A stretch of DNA of 64,000 bases from Algimonas arctica (GTDB lineage Bacteria > Pseudomonadota > Alphaproteobacteria > Caulobacterales > Maricaulaceae), in the NCBI RefSeq assembly GCF_014652695.1, contig NZ_BMZH01000004.1, forward strand, positions 212,674-276,673, given 5' to 3'. This document shows, piece by piece, positions 39,290 through 49,037 of this stretch. The stretch's first letter is position 1, and every line of letters starts with the position of its first letter. The notes under the pieces are model-generated. The model was given only the letters and a program-made list of their open reading frames with translations. It searched no databases and was not told the origin of the DNA. A program made the translations under genes and the position numbers.

Positions 39290-40384
39290 ATGCGCGAGCA
39301 TTTCCACGTTCCGGACCATTACTTCCTCTCTCACAGTGTCGGTTGTCTCCCGCGCGGAATCCGAGACGCGCTTGACCAATCCTATCTTAGTCCATGGCAA
39401 AGCGGTACAAATTGGTCGGGATGGATGCCCATGGTCGAGCAATTCCGGGCTGGGGTTGCGTCTCTCCTCGACGTCACCGCCGCTGCGATCTGCCCACAGA
39501 TGAATATATCCAGTGGACTGACGAAGATTATACATGCCCTACCTCGCGATCCGTCGCGTGACGTGATCCTGCTGTCCAAGCAGGATTTTCCAACCATCGG
39601 ATTCGTTATAAAAATGGCAGAACGCGTTGGCTATCGCCTGCGCTTTATCGACGGCGATCCGATGGACATCACAGTCTGGCAGGCCGCCCTCGACGCGCAG
39701 ACCGCGATTGTTCACATCACCCACGCCTTATCTGATAGTTCGCACCTCTTGCCTGTGGCAGACATCTGCGCGGCAACGAAACGCGCTGGCGCGATCTCTA
39801 TCGTCGACATTGCGCAATCGCTCTGTGCTGTCCCAACGCCGGTTGCGGATTGGGACCCTGACTTCGTTTTGGGCACAGGGGTCAAGTTTCTCTGCGCGGG
39901 TCCGGGCGCATGTTTTCTCTATGCTAAGCCCGAGATGTGGTCTGCGTGTGAACCCGTCGACGTCGGCTGGTTCAGCCATGAAAATCCATTTGAAATGGAC
40001 ATAGTGAGTTTCCGCTATGCCAATGATGCGATGCGGTTTTTCGGCGGCACCCCGTCCCCGGCGCCACTCATCTGTGCCAATGCTGCCATCACGTTATGGC
40101 AATCGCTGGACCTGAACGCAGAACAAAATAAAATCCAATCGCATTTGGATTACCTGATGGAATCCACGCCGGAACAGTGGCGCGTTTCCCCAAATGACCC
40201 GTCACGGCGCGGCGCGACATTTGTTATTAAACCGGACAAGCCTGACGTTTTGGCGCACTCGCTAGCGGATCACAGCATCCTGCATGATCAACGCAAAACC
40301 GGGTTTCGGTTTTCAGTTCATGCTTACACGCCGGAAGACGACATCGCACATCTCGCTGATATTATCCGCCGTCACCGCCCATAA
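39290..40384 (+). CDS. Kynureninase-like PLP enzyme (aminotransferase class V)
   Basis: A 364-residue fold-type I PLP enzyme. The Schiff-base lysine is Lys 199 in GTGVKFLCAGPGACFLY, matching the kynureninase YKYLNGGPG region, and Asp 173 in IVDIAQS contacts the pyridine nitrogen. The N-terminal YFLSHSVGCLP replaces the usual GNSLG motif, and DIAQS has Gln where kynureninases have His. It is about 50 residues shorter than typical kynureninase. One base after the TDO-like gene, so a shared pathway is likely, but no kynurenine formamidase is nearby. Confidence 0.75.
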   Translation: MREHFHVPDHYFLSHSVGCLPRGIRDALDQSYLSPWQSGTNWSGWMPMVEQFRAGVASLLDVTAAAICPQMNISSGLTKIIHALPRDPSRDVILLSKQDFPTIGFVIKMAERVGYRLRFIDGDPMDITVWQAALDAQTAIVHITHALSDSSHLLPVADICAATKRAGAISIVDIAQSLCAVPTPVADWDPDFVLGTGVKFLCAGPGACFLYAKPEMWSACEPVDVGWFSHENPFEMDIVSFRYANDAMRFFGGTPSPAPLICANAAITLWQSLDLNAEQNKIQSHLDYLMESTPEQWRVSPNDPSRRGATFVIKPDKPDVLAHSLADHSILHDQRKTGFRFSVHAYTPEDDIAHLADIIRRHRP

Positions 40385-40412
40385 AAAAGCCCGCCAATTT
40401 GGCGGGCTTTGA
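40383..40412. terminator. Bidirectional terminator
   Basis: Perfect 10-bp arms (AAAGCCCGCC / GGCGGGCTTT) with an AATTT loop lie between the kynureninase-like gene and the M13 peptidase gene. A-run on one side, T-rich on the other. Confidence 0.88.
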
Positions 40413-40421
40413 ATTTTGAGA

Positions 40422-42494
40422 CTACCAGATTTTGACCCGGTCTTCTGGGGCCAAATACATCGCGTCATCTGGGCCGATATTAAAGGCCTCGTACCACGCA
40501 TCGATATTCCGGACGATACCATTCGCGCGGAACTCGCCTGGGCTGTGGGGGCCGTTTTTGATCTGTTGTGACAAAGCTTCGTCGCGCCATTTGATCGCCC
40601 AAACTTGCGCCCATGCCATGAAGAACCTCTGATCACCGGTGAAACCATCAATCATAGGGGCTTCTTCACCGTTCAACGATTTTTTGTAGGCATTATAGGC
40701 CATCGTCACACCCGTCAGATCACCAATGTTTTCGCCGAGACCAAGGTCGCCATCGAGGAATTCACCGGGGAGTGGTTCGAACGCGGAATATTGCGCAGAA
40801 AACTTAGACGCGCGTTCCGTATAGGCTTTGGCATCCGCTTCAGTCCACCAGTCACGCTGGATCCCGTCACCATCAGATTTGCGACCTTGATCATCAAAAC
40901 CGTGGCCCATTTCGTGACCGATCACCGCCCCAATACCGCCATAGTTCACGGCTGCATCGGCATGGGGGTCAAAGAATGGCGCATCGAGAATGGCCGCTGG
41001 GAAGACGATTTCATTTAGGATCGAGTTATAATACGCGTTCACTTGCTGTGGGGTCATCCCCCACTCGTCGCGATCAATCGGTGCGCCCAAGTCGCTCAGT
41101 TGATCCTCCCAACCCCATTGGCGCGCACTTTTGACTGTGCCGTAGAGATCAGCGCGATCGATTTCGAGCCCTTGATAGGCTTCCCAGACGTCAGGATAAC
41201 CGATTTTTGGATTGAATTTAGCCAGCTTATACTGTGCTTGCTCCTTCGTCTCATCGCCCATCCATTCGAGGTTATTGATCCCTTCTTCGAAAGACGCACG
41301 AAGGTTTTCTACGAGCGTATCCATTTGTGCTTTGGAGGCGGGCGGGAAATGTTGATCAACATATACTTTGCCGACAACCATGCCGAGCGTGCCGTTAACT
41401 TGGCCAACGCCGCGCTTCCAACGCGGACGTTGTTCTTCTTGGCCGCGCAGAATTTTACCGTAAAATCCGAATGACGCATCATCGATCCGCTTGGGCAGAT
41501 AGGCTGCGTTGTTCGACAGGAGTGAGACCGTCAAATAATCCTTCATCACATCGACAGGCGTGTCTGCAAAGACGGCGGCAGCCGCTTCAATCGCAGACTT
41601 TTCGCGGACGATAACGTCGCTCTCTCCGCCCAATCCTAAATTATCGAAAATGCGCGCCCATGGCATGCCCGGGGCCGTCTCCGCCAAAGTATCTAGGCTC
41701 ATTTTATTGTAAGTCAGATCACGGTCACGGCGTTTGACGGGCTCCCAAAACTCTTCGGCCAACGCCGTTTCAAATGCCATCACAGCTTCCGCCCGCTCAG
41801 TCGAATTATCAACGCCTGCTTCGCTCAGCATGGTGGCGACAAAATTGACATAACCAGCGCGGATTTCGTCAGCGCGATCACCCTCTTCAAAATAGCTATT
41901 CCGGTTCGGCAAGCCGAGGCCGGATTGGCTCATATAAACACGGTGTTCGTCATTCTGTTTCGCGTCGATATAAACGTAAAGGTTCATCGGTGAATCGAGA
42001 CCTAACGCCGGGTCGGACATGAGATCAGCAATATCATTACGCGTTGCGGCAGCCCTGATACGCGTCAGATCTGCTTGGACAGGCGCCAGCCCTGCCGCTT
42101 CGATGCCATCAACATCAAGATAAGCATTGTAGAAATCGGCGATCCGCTTTTCGTCGGCGCTTGGGTTCTTACTCGTTGCGGCGTCTTCAATAATCGCGCG
42201 AACACGTTCTTCGGCACGATCACTCAGCACATTAAATGCGCCAAAGCGGCTACGATCTGCCGGGATTTCTGTGTCCTTGAGCCATGTCCCGTTGACATAT
42301 TCAAAGAAATTTTCGCCCGGCTCGACACTCACATCCATATTCGTAAGCGAAACACCAAACGTGCCAAGCTGGGCCGGTTGGACCACAACTTCGGATGACG
42401 CGTCTATACGGTTGGTCTCGACAGGTGAGGCATCGCTACAGGCAACAAGGAGCATTACGAGCAGGCTTGTGCCCGCCATCAAAGAACGTTTCAT
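40422..42494 (-). CDS. M13 family zinc metallopeptidase, lipoprotein
   Basis: A 690-residue neprilysin-like endopeptidase (PepO class). The signal peptide ends in a lipobox (LLVAC), so it is probably anchored to the envelope. The zinc site is GHEMGHGFDDQGRK (HExxH) with the third ligand in ENIGDLTG, and the C-terminal WAQVWAIKWRDE is typical. N-terminal FFEYVNGTWLKDTEIPADRS is the family opening. Eleven bases downstream of the RND permease gene, so it looks like the fourth gene of that operon. Confidence 0.92.
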   Translation of the reverse strand: MKRSLMAGTSLLVMLLVACSDASPVETNRIDASSEVVVQPAQLGTFGVSLTNMDVSVEPGENFFEYVNGTWLKDTEIPADRSRFGAFNVLSDRAEERVRAIIEDAATSKNPSADEKRIADFYNAYLDVDGIEAAGLAPVQADLTRIRAAATRNDIADLMSDPALGLDSPMNLYVYIDAKQNDEHRVYMSQSGLGLPNRNSYFEEGDRADEIRAGYVNFVATMLSEAGVDNSTERAEAVMAFETALAEEFWEPVKRRDRDLTYNKMSLDTLAETAPGMPWARIFDNLGLGGESDVIVREKSAIEAAAAVFADTPVDVMKDYLTVSLLSNNAAYLPKRIDDASFGFYGKILRGQEEQRPRWKRGVGQVNGTLGMVVGKVYVDQHFPPASKAQMDTLVENLRASFEEGINNLEWMGDETKEQAQYKLAKFNPKIGYPDVWEAYQGLEIDRADLYGTVKSARQWGWEDQLSDLGAPIDRDEWGMTPQQVNAYYNSILNEIVFPAAILDAPFFDPHADAAVNYGGIGAVIGHEMGHGFDDQGRKSDGDGIQRDWWTEADAKAYTERASKFSAQYSAFEPLPGEFLDGDLGLGENIGDLTGVTMAYNAYKKSLNGEEAPMIDGFTGDQRFFMAWAQVWAIKWRDEALSQQIKNGPHSPGEFRANGIVRNIDAWYEAFNIGPDDAMYLAPEDRVKIW

Positions 42495-42505
42495 GTATTT
42501 ACTTT

Positions 42506-45500
42506 CTATTCGGCTGGGGCTGGAGGCGGAGTTCCGTTGCCTAAGCTAGGAGGAATTTCTACTTCAAAATCATCAAGTGCTAACGCCAATTCAGGGTCAT
42601 AGCTTGATCCAAGGGGCGGATATTTTTTGCCGTTCCAAAGGCCTTTGAAGAAGCGGTTTATATCAACCCCAATCCCATACATGGCCGGAACCAGCATTAA
42701 GGTCAGGAAGAAGTCGAACAACACGCCAAATGCCAGAGCCACGACCATAGGCTTGAGGAACTCAGCCTGTGGGCTGTTTTCAAATAAGATGGGCACAAGT
42801 CCGACAAAGGTCGTGACGGAGGTCAAGAGGATCGGCCGGAACCGGGCGACACAGGCGTCCAACATCGCTTGATAAGCGCCGATGCCCTTATCTCGCAGTC
42901 GATTGACATAATCGATCAAGACCAGGTTATCGTTCATCGCCACCCCTGTTGCGGCAAAGAACCCGAAGACAGAGAACATCCCAAAAGGAACGCCGGTGAT
43001 AATATTGCCAAAGATCATCCCAACCCCGGCAAAAGGTAATGCCACGAGGATCAAGATCGGTTGAGCGTATGACTTAAACGCAATCGCCAATAAGATATAA
43101 GTTGCGAGTACAATCGCGACCAAGCTGATGATCAATTCGCGTATGAAATTACTCTGGATTTCGTCTTCGCCCACGACAACACGGGTCGCACGCGGGTGAC
43201 GAATATCCCACTGCGGGAAGAAGTTTTCGTCCATATCCTTTTTAATTTCAGCCAGACGCGATTGCTCACCGCGAATTCGCGCGCCCGTATATTCGACGCG
43301 CTTACGGTCTCGGCGATTAATCCGGCCAACCCCCTCGGCGATTTCTACATCGGCGATGGAATAGAGCGGAACTTCAACACCATTAACGGCCCGAATACGA
43401 AGATTATTCAGACTGTCGAAGCTCTCGCGCGCGGCTTCGGGGTAACGGAGCATAACGCGCACATCTTCGCCATTGCGCGGTAGACGTTGTACTTCACGAC
43501 CATAGAAAGCTTCGCGGACTTGCCGTGTGACATCAGCGAGTGAGATGCCAAGCGTCTCAGCGCCGGGCTTCAACGTGAAACGAATTTCCTGCGCTGAACT
43601 CTCAAGACCATCCCAAGCATTGTTGATGTCGGGATAGCTTTCCATCTGGTTTTTAATGTCCAGCAAGGCCGCACGTAGATCGTCTTCATTGGTTGCCGCG
43701 ACACCGTAATACAGCCCACCGCCTTGACCAGAACCGCCTTCGGTAAAGCCGTATTGAACCCGAAACGCATCCGGAATTGGGCCGACATATTCTTCCAACT
43801 TATCAGCGATCGCCTTCGTCGAAAGTTTACGCCGTTCATTCGTTGTTGCGAGACCCAAAAATCCATTGATACTCCGCCCCTGGGCAATGGTCCCCGGCTT
43901 ATCAATAATCGGGCCTTCCATACCAAAATCAGCCATAGCATTATCGTTGAGTTTCTTAATCCCAGCATCGACCTGTGCCCGCGCTTGGTTCACGCGCGCG
44001 AAGGATGTGCCCTCTGGGAACCGAGCTTCCACACTAACCATGTCACCTTCAACTTCTGGAATGAAAGCGGTTGGCGCAACGCCTGTGACCAGCAGCGCAA
44101 TCGCAGCAAACAAGAGCCCGATAAAGCTGCTGAGCGTGACATAGCGCCAGCGAATAAGAGTCGCGACCAGAGGGCGGAACACTTTTTTCGCAAATGTGAC
44201 GAGACTATCCGCAATCTTTGTCTGCAGACTGAGCAAACGGTTAGACGTCGGTTCAACATGTTTCATGTGCCGTAAGTGAGCCGGCAGAATAAAGAACGCT
44301 TCGATCAAGGAGAAGATAAGAACCGCGATCACCACGAGGCTAATCTGGCTAAAGATCGCCTGAATCGGACCCGACATAAACAGGAAGGGTAAGAACATGA
44401 TGATAGTCGTTACAACCGCAAAAAAGACCGGTTTGGCGACCATATAAGCCCCGCCCACAGCGGCCCGTTCTCCTTCGATCCCGTTTTCATTATGAAGGTG
44501 GATACTCTCGCCCACGACAATGGCATCGTCGACCACGATCCCAATCACGAGTAAGAAGGCAAACAGCGAAATCATATTCAGCGTAATGCCGATATGCGGT
44601 GCAATGGCGATCGCACCCATAAAGGCTGCGCCAATCCCGACAGTCACCCAAATCGCCACTTTCGGACGCAAGAACAACATCAGAATGATAAGCACGAGGA
44701 CCATACCCGACAGCGCATTACCGCCGATCAATTCCATGCGACTATCGAACATTGTCGACCCGTCAAACCAGATCGAGAAATTGAAGTCCGGCGGCAATTT
44801 CGCGCGAACATCCTTTTCAAACTGTCGAATAGCTTCGCCAGATTTTGTGATATTCATTTCGTCAGGTGAAACGACCTGAAAAATAGCGGCAGGTTGGCCT
44901 TTGAATTTTGCGTCAAAATCATCTTCCGCAAAACCGTCGATCACATTAGCAATGTCGCGCACACGCACAGTGCCGCCCTGCGCGGTTTGGCGAATAATAA
45001 TATTGTTAAATTCGTCAGAGTTGTCAGCCAAATTCCGCGCGCGGAGTTGTAAATTGCCCGCCGTTGTTTCGACCGTACCTGCCGAGAGGTTGACGGATGC
45101 GCCTGAAATAGCCTGAGAGACCTGACTGAATGTCAGACCATAACGCAGAAGCGCCTCTTCCGAAATTTCAATGGTAACCTGCTCATCCAGCTTGGATATT
45201 TGCGATGTCAATTGAAGCCCAGGAAGCTTGGACAGTTCTTGACGTAACTGTGTCGCTTCGCGTTGCAATGTCAGCCGATCAATGTCGCCATACAGGGCGA
45301 AATACATGATATCAGCACGCGCATCCCAACGGGAGACTTGTGGTCGAAACGCGTCAGGCGGAAGGTTCTGAATACTATCGACACGGGCTTTCACCTGATC
45401 GATCATCTTTTCATAATCGATACCAATTTTGGTCCGAATATTGACATTTGCTCCGCCTTCGCGGGCGTTGCCTTCAATATAGTCAATGCCATCGAGGCCA

Positions 45501-45718
45501 TCGACGGCTTCTTCAATCCGGACAACCAATTGTTGCTCAACGTCGCGTGGCGATGCACCGGGCCAAGAGACGCTAACGGACATGCCGTTAATTGTCGTTT
45601 GCGGGATAAATTCACGTTGCAGGCTGACGTAGCCCCAAATGCCGCCAACGAACATCATGAACATTAGCAGGTTTGCCGCAACCGGGTTGCGGACGAAATA
45701 TGTAATGAGCTTTTTCAT
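42506..45718 (-). CDS. RND efflux permease, AcrB/HAE1-like
   Basis: Proton-driven inner-membrane pump of a tripartite efflux system, 1070 residues, twelve membrane helices. The proton relay aspartates are present in VIGIVVDDAIVVGES; the N-terminal YFVRNPVAANLLMFMM and FIPQTTINGMSVSVSWPG are usual. A C-terminal tail of about 40 residues is acidic and proline-rich. The start overlaps the adaptor gene by four bases. It belongs to the group with long periplasmic loops that export organic compounds rather than metals, though this is inferred. Confidence 0.93.
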   Translation of the reverse strand: MKKLITYFVRNPVAANLLMFMMFVGGIWGYVSLQREFIPQTTINGMSVSVSWPGASPRDVEQQLVVRIEEAVDGLDGIDYIEGNAREGGANVNIRTKIGIDYEKMIDQVKARVDSIQNLPPDAFRPQVSRWDARADIMYFALYGDIDRLTLQREATQLRQELSKLPGLQLTSQISKLDEQVTIEISEEALLRYGLTFSQVSQAISGASVNLSAGTVETTAGNLQLRARNLADNSDEFNNIIIRQTAQGGTVRVRDIANVIDGFAEDDFDAKFKGQPAAIFQVVSPDEMNITKSGEAIRQFEKDVRAKLPPDFNFSIWFDGSTMFDSRMELIGGNALSGMVLVLIILMLFLRPKVAIWVTVGIGAAFMGAIAIAPHIGITLNMISLFAFLLVIGIVVDDAIVVGESIHLHNENGIEGERAAVGGAYMVAKPVFFAVVTTIIMFLPFLFMSGPIQAIFSQISLVVIAVLIFSLIEAFFILPAHLRHMKHVEPTSNRLLSLQTKIADSLVTFAKKVFRPLVATLIRWRYVTLSSFIGLLFAAIALLVTGVAPTAFIPEVEGDMVSVEARFPEGTSFARVNQARAQVDAGIKKLNDNAMADFGMEGPIIDKPGTIAQGRSINGFLGLATTNERRKLSTKAIADKLEEYVGPIPDAFRVQYGFTEGGSGQGGGLYYGVAATNEDDLRAALLDIKNQMESYPDINNAWDGLESSAQEIRFTLKPGAETLGISLADVTRQVREAFYGREVQRLPRNGEDVRVMLRYPEAARESFDSLNNLRIRAVNGVEVPLYSIADVEIAEGVGRINRRDRKRVEYTGARIRGEQSRLAEIKKDMDENFFPQWDIRHPRATRVVVGEDEIQSNFIRELIISLVAIVLATYILLAIAFKSYAQPILILVALPFAGVGMIFGNIITGVPFGMFSVFGFFAATGVAMNDNLVLIDYVNRLRDKGIGAYQAMLDACVARFRPILLTSVTTFVGLVPILFENSPQAEFLKPMVVALAFGVLFDFFLTLMLVPAMYGIGVDINRFFKGLWNGKKYPPLGSSYDPELALALDDFEVEIPPSLGNGTPPPAPAE

Positions 45719-47310
45719 TCTGAGGCACCTTCGTCCGCAGGTTTATCATCGCCGCCATCAGCGTCATCTGACGATTTGGTGTCCCCTTTACTCCCTTTGC
45801 CTTCTCGCTCTTTTCTCATCCACTCCGGCTCTTCAGGCTCAACCAGCACGTCTTCTGGATTATTGATATTCAAGACCTTGAGCGGAATTGAAATTCGAGA
45901 TCGTTCCATTGGCGACAGAACAACGAGCTCTCCCGCCTCAACTCCGGAGGACAAGACGGCGCGTTCAACGGTGGCATCAAGGACGGTGACTTTGCGAATT
46001 GAGGCTTTGCCTTTATTATCGACGGTATAAATCTCATCATCAACACGTAACCCGTCACGCGGAATAACAATGGCGTTCGGGAAAATTTTCCCTTGGACTT
46101 CTGCGTTCACAAAAAGACCCGGTGCAATCGGAACCCCGTTTTGCGAGCGACCGGCACCATAGGGATCGGTCACTTCAGCAATCGCAAAGAGCGCACGAGA
46201 TTGCGTATCATAGGTCGCCTCTGTGCGCATGATGAGGCCATTCCATTCTTGTCGGACACCGCCGATCTCGATGGACAAAACAACGGGTGTTGCCTCCTCT
46301 TTATTCTTCGCGACAAAGGCTATTGGCAGATCAATTTTCGCCATATCGCCGTCTGTAAAGGGGAGACGAACCTCGACAATATCCGTCGAAAATATCCGAC
46401 CGAGGCGCGATCCAGGCGTCACATATTGCCCCATATCAGACGCTTTCGTTCTCACACGGCCTGTAAATGGCGCAAGAACGCGGGTGCGAGACAATTGCAG
46501 GCGCGCATTCTCAAGATCCGCATTCGCGGCTTGCAGGGCGGCTTGAGCTTGTTGCTTTTGCGGCACGCGCAGTGCGAGCGGGCTTGGTGCGCCGCGGCCT
46601 AACTCTTCATAATCAGTCCGGGCAATATCGCCTTCGGCAATTTCACGCGCGAGAACCTGCTCTGCTTGCGCGACACCCGCTTGGGCACGAACCACGGCGA
46701 CGTTATAATCGCTCGGATCGACGCGAATAAGTGTCTCGCCTTTCGTGAAGATTCCGCCTTCAATAAAGTTCGGCGACACATAGACAATTTTGCCCCCGAC
46801 TTCAGGCACCAGATCAATCTCTGTTTGTGGGCGTGCTTCACCTTGCGTCTGAACGCTCAACCGAACATCCTGTCGCGTTGCGTAATCCGCCATGACGGCA
46901 AGCGGTGTAAACGGGCGTCGTGTTTCTTCCGGTTTTTGATTGGCGTTGATGATCGCAAAGGTCGCCATCGGGAACATCAAGAGGACAAGAACGGGCAGGA
47001 TTATAGACTGAATGCGACGACTGATCCCGCGTCTTTTCTTAGGACGGCTCAATCTGACGGCCATGATGATCGAAACGACCCCCAGCACAATGAATAGCAA
47101 CAGGACGAACATCTCTTTGGCAGGCGGTTTTACTTCTTCGCCAGTTCCACTACCGCCTGCTAAGATAATTGCGGCAAGGCCCAGAACAACGCCCAGCGGA
47201 ACAATAATCAAAGGGGCGCGTGTAAGCCCTTTATTGGACACACCATCCGTATCTTGTTCGGGATTTTCCGGCATGTCCGGTTCCATATGAGACCCAATTA
47301 TGTTGGTCAT
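45715..47310 (-). CDS. RND adaptor (membrane fusion protein) with extra N-terminal membrane segments
   Basis: Periplasmic adaptor between pump and outer-membrane channel, 531 residues. The HlyD-like part is standard: RPQTEIDLVPEVGGKIVYVS, a helical hairpin (about 215-275), RVLAPFTGRVRTKASDMGQY. Unusual is the first 145 residues, which carry three hydrophobic segments (PLIIVPLGVVLGLAAIIL, MFVLLLFIVLGVVSIIMAV, IILPVLVLLMFPMATFAII) in place of one anchor or a lipobox. The last 40 residues are highly charged (EREGKGSKGDTKSSDDADGG). Overlaps both neighbours by four bases, which fixes the start at 47310. Confidence 0.9.
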   Translation of the reverse strand: MTNIIGSHMEPDMPENPEQDTDGVSNKGLTRAPLIIVPLGVVLGLAAIILAGGSGTGEEVKPPAKEMFVLLLFIVLGVVSIIMAVRLSRPKKRRGISRRIQSIILPVLVLLMFPMATFAIINANQKPEETRRPFTPLAVMADYATRQDVRLSVQTQGEARPQTEIDLVPEVGGKIVYVSPNFIEGGIFTKGETLIRVDPSDYNVAVVRAQAGVAQAEQVLAREIAEGDIARTDYEELGRGAPSPLALRVPQKQQAQAALQAANADLENARLQLSRTRVLAPFTGRVRTKASDMGQYVTPGSRLGRIFSTDIVEVRLPFTDGDMAKIDLPIAFVAKNKEEATPVVLSIEIGGVRQEWNGLIMRTEATYDTQSRALFAIAEVTDPYGAGRSQNGVPIAPGLFVNAEVQGKIFPNAIVIPRDGLRVDDEIYTVDNKGKASIRKVTVLDATVERAVLSSGVEAGELVVLSPMERSRISIPLKVLNINNPEDVLVEPEEPEWMRKEREGKGSKGDTKSSDDADGGDDKPADEGASE

Positions 47311-48779
47311 GGTAATTCAATTCCAAGAATTTTGACAGGATCACTGTCTTGTAAGTTTAGCGGTGCGACATATCCTGCCCCCCCGAGGGCGACATGTAGC
47401 CGAACACGATTTGAGAGACGCTCGGCCCGTGCCGAAATCAACTGTCCATCCGCACTAATACGGCGCGACTGTGCATCCAGCAATTGCAAAATTGTAGCGA
47501 GACCTTCTGTATAACGAAGTTCAAGTCTTTCCTCAGCCTTCACAGCCTCATCACGAGAGACACGCAACGCGGCTTCTCGGGCTTCCAGCCGTTTTTCAGC
47601 ATCCAGTGCATTTTCAACTTCTTGATACGCTGTCAGCACCGTTTCGGCATAAGTTTCAACTTGAGAGGCGAGTTGCGCCTTTTGTGTCTCGACTTGGGCA
47701 CGCAACCGCCCCCCTTGAAAAATCGGCGCCGTCAGTGACTCCGTCAGAGAGAATGCCAGGCTTTTAAGATCGAGAACATCTCCGATCGAGTTCAACGACT
47801 CATCGCCCGCGCTTCCGGTGATAGAGAGGCTCGGATAGAGGGCTTTGCGCGCGACATCGACGTTTAGACCAGCTTGCACAATGCGACGCTCTGAGGCCAA
47901 GATATCTGGACGCCTTGCTAACATATTTTCAGGTGTTCCCGCGCCTGTAAAAACCGGGAGAGCGGGCAGATCAGACGGGAGCGCGACATCAGCATCGGGA
48001 TAGTCGCGAACGAGAGTCTGTATTGATCGTAATGTCGCGTCCCGCAATTGCAATCGAGACTGTTCTAGTGCTTGAGCGTTGGCAATTGATGACCGCGCTA
48101 ATCGAACATCGGATGACCCTGTCAAACCACTTTCGAACCGTCTTTGCGTTAACCGCAACGACCGTTCTTGTGTCCGGATTTCTTCGGCAGAAAGCTCTAC
48201 CAATAGGCCGGCCTCGATAGCATCGAACCAACCACTCGCCAGACGACTTACCACCGTCAGCTCGAGCGCGGCGATATCCGCTGCCGAAGCTTCAACGCCT
48301 TCGCCATCAGCCGCAATTTGATCGCGAATACGGTTGATGACATCGACTTCCCATCTAGAACTCACCCCCAAACCATAACTCGTTGATCCGGAATTGAAGC
48401 CAGTCCCCCCTTCACTACGCGTACTAGAGGCGTCCCCACCCAAGGTCGGATACAAGCTGGAACGGCTTGAATTCTTCGCGGCAATCGCGCGGTCGAGTTG
48501 TGCCATTGTGCGTCTGAGGGAGGGATTATCTGCGCGCGCTTTGGCCACAAGCGCATTGAGACTATCGTCGCTAAAGCTTTCCACCCAGTCTGCTTGCGGT
48601 AGCGCCTCGGGGGCAGGTTCAGCCCAAGTGGCCCGAGTGGGAGCCGCCGCATTAAGATCAACAACCGTATCATCGACAGGGTCAATGATACTGGCGCAGG
48701 CTGAGAGACTGATGGCCATAGCCATGAAAGCCGTTTTCATTATCGCGGTCGGACCGTGCATTTCGCCTCTATACTGCAT
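47307..48779 (-). CDS. Outer-membrane efflux lipoprotein, TolC/NodT family
   Basis: Outer-membrane channel of the efflux system, 490 residues. Signal peptide with lipobox ISLSAC, then two repeats of the OEP domain with long helices (VVSRLASGWFDAIEAGLLVEL, LTAYQEVENALDAEKRLE) and PDILASERRIVQAGLNVDVA, a NodT hallmark. The ATG at 48779 is chosen because AAAGGAG lies ten bases upstream; the ATG at 48761 is possible. First gene of the operon OMF-adaptor-permease-M13 peptidase. No regulator gene adjoins it. Confidence 0.9.
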   Translation of the reverse strand: MQYRGEMHGPTAIMKTAFMAMAISLSACASIIDPVDDTVVDLNAAAPTRATWAEPAPEALPQADWVESFSDDSLNALVAKARADNPSLRRTMAQLDRAIAAKNSSRSSLYPTLGGDASSTRSEGGTGFNSGSTSYGLGVSSRWEVDVINRIRDQIAADGEGVEASAADIAALELTVVSRLASGWFDAIEAGLLVELSAEEIRTQERSLRLTQRRFESGLTGSSDVRLARSSIANAQALEQSRLQLRDATLRSIQTLVRDYPDADVALPSDLPALPVFTGAGTPENMLARRPDILASERRIVQAGLNVDVARKALYPSLSITGSAGDESLNSIGDVLDLKSLAFSLTESLTAPIFQGGRLRAQVETQKAQLASQVETYAETVLTAYQEVENALDAEKRLEAREAALRVSRDEAVKAEERLELRYTEGLATILQLLDAQSRRISADGQLISARAERLSNRVRLHVALGGAGYVAPLNLQDSDPVKILGIELP

Positions 48780-48877
48780 CTCACTCAAACTCCTTTACGG
48801 TATGCGGACCGAAACTCTGGCACGAGTCGCCGCCTCTGCTAGAAACAACCAGATTGCATTCCGCAAGTCAACAAAAC

Positions 48878-48896
48878 ATTATCGAAAAACGATAAT
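48878..48896. promoter_or_regulatory. Operator-like inverted repeat between efflux operon and phoR
   Basis: Perfect 7-bp arms ATTATCG/CGATAAT around AAAAA. It lies seven bases upstream of a minus-strand TTGACT (48871-48866) that could be the -35 of the efflux operon, so it may bind a regulator of efflux. Confidence 0.45.
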
Positions 48897-49037
48897 AGTG
48901 ACGCTGGCGTGTGCAGGAATGGGTTTAACCTATCGCTTCCGCCTTCAGAGGGCTGTATTGAGCCATGATAGCGGTTTTATTCGGATGTTTAGATCGCACG
49001 ACTGGACGAGGCTTCCCCATTCCGTCAGGGCTGCACT

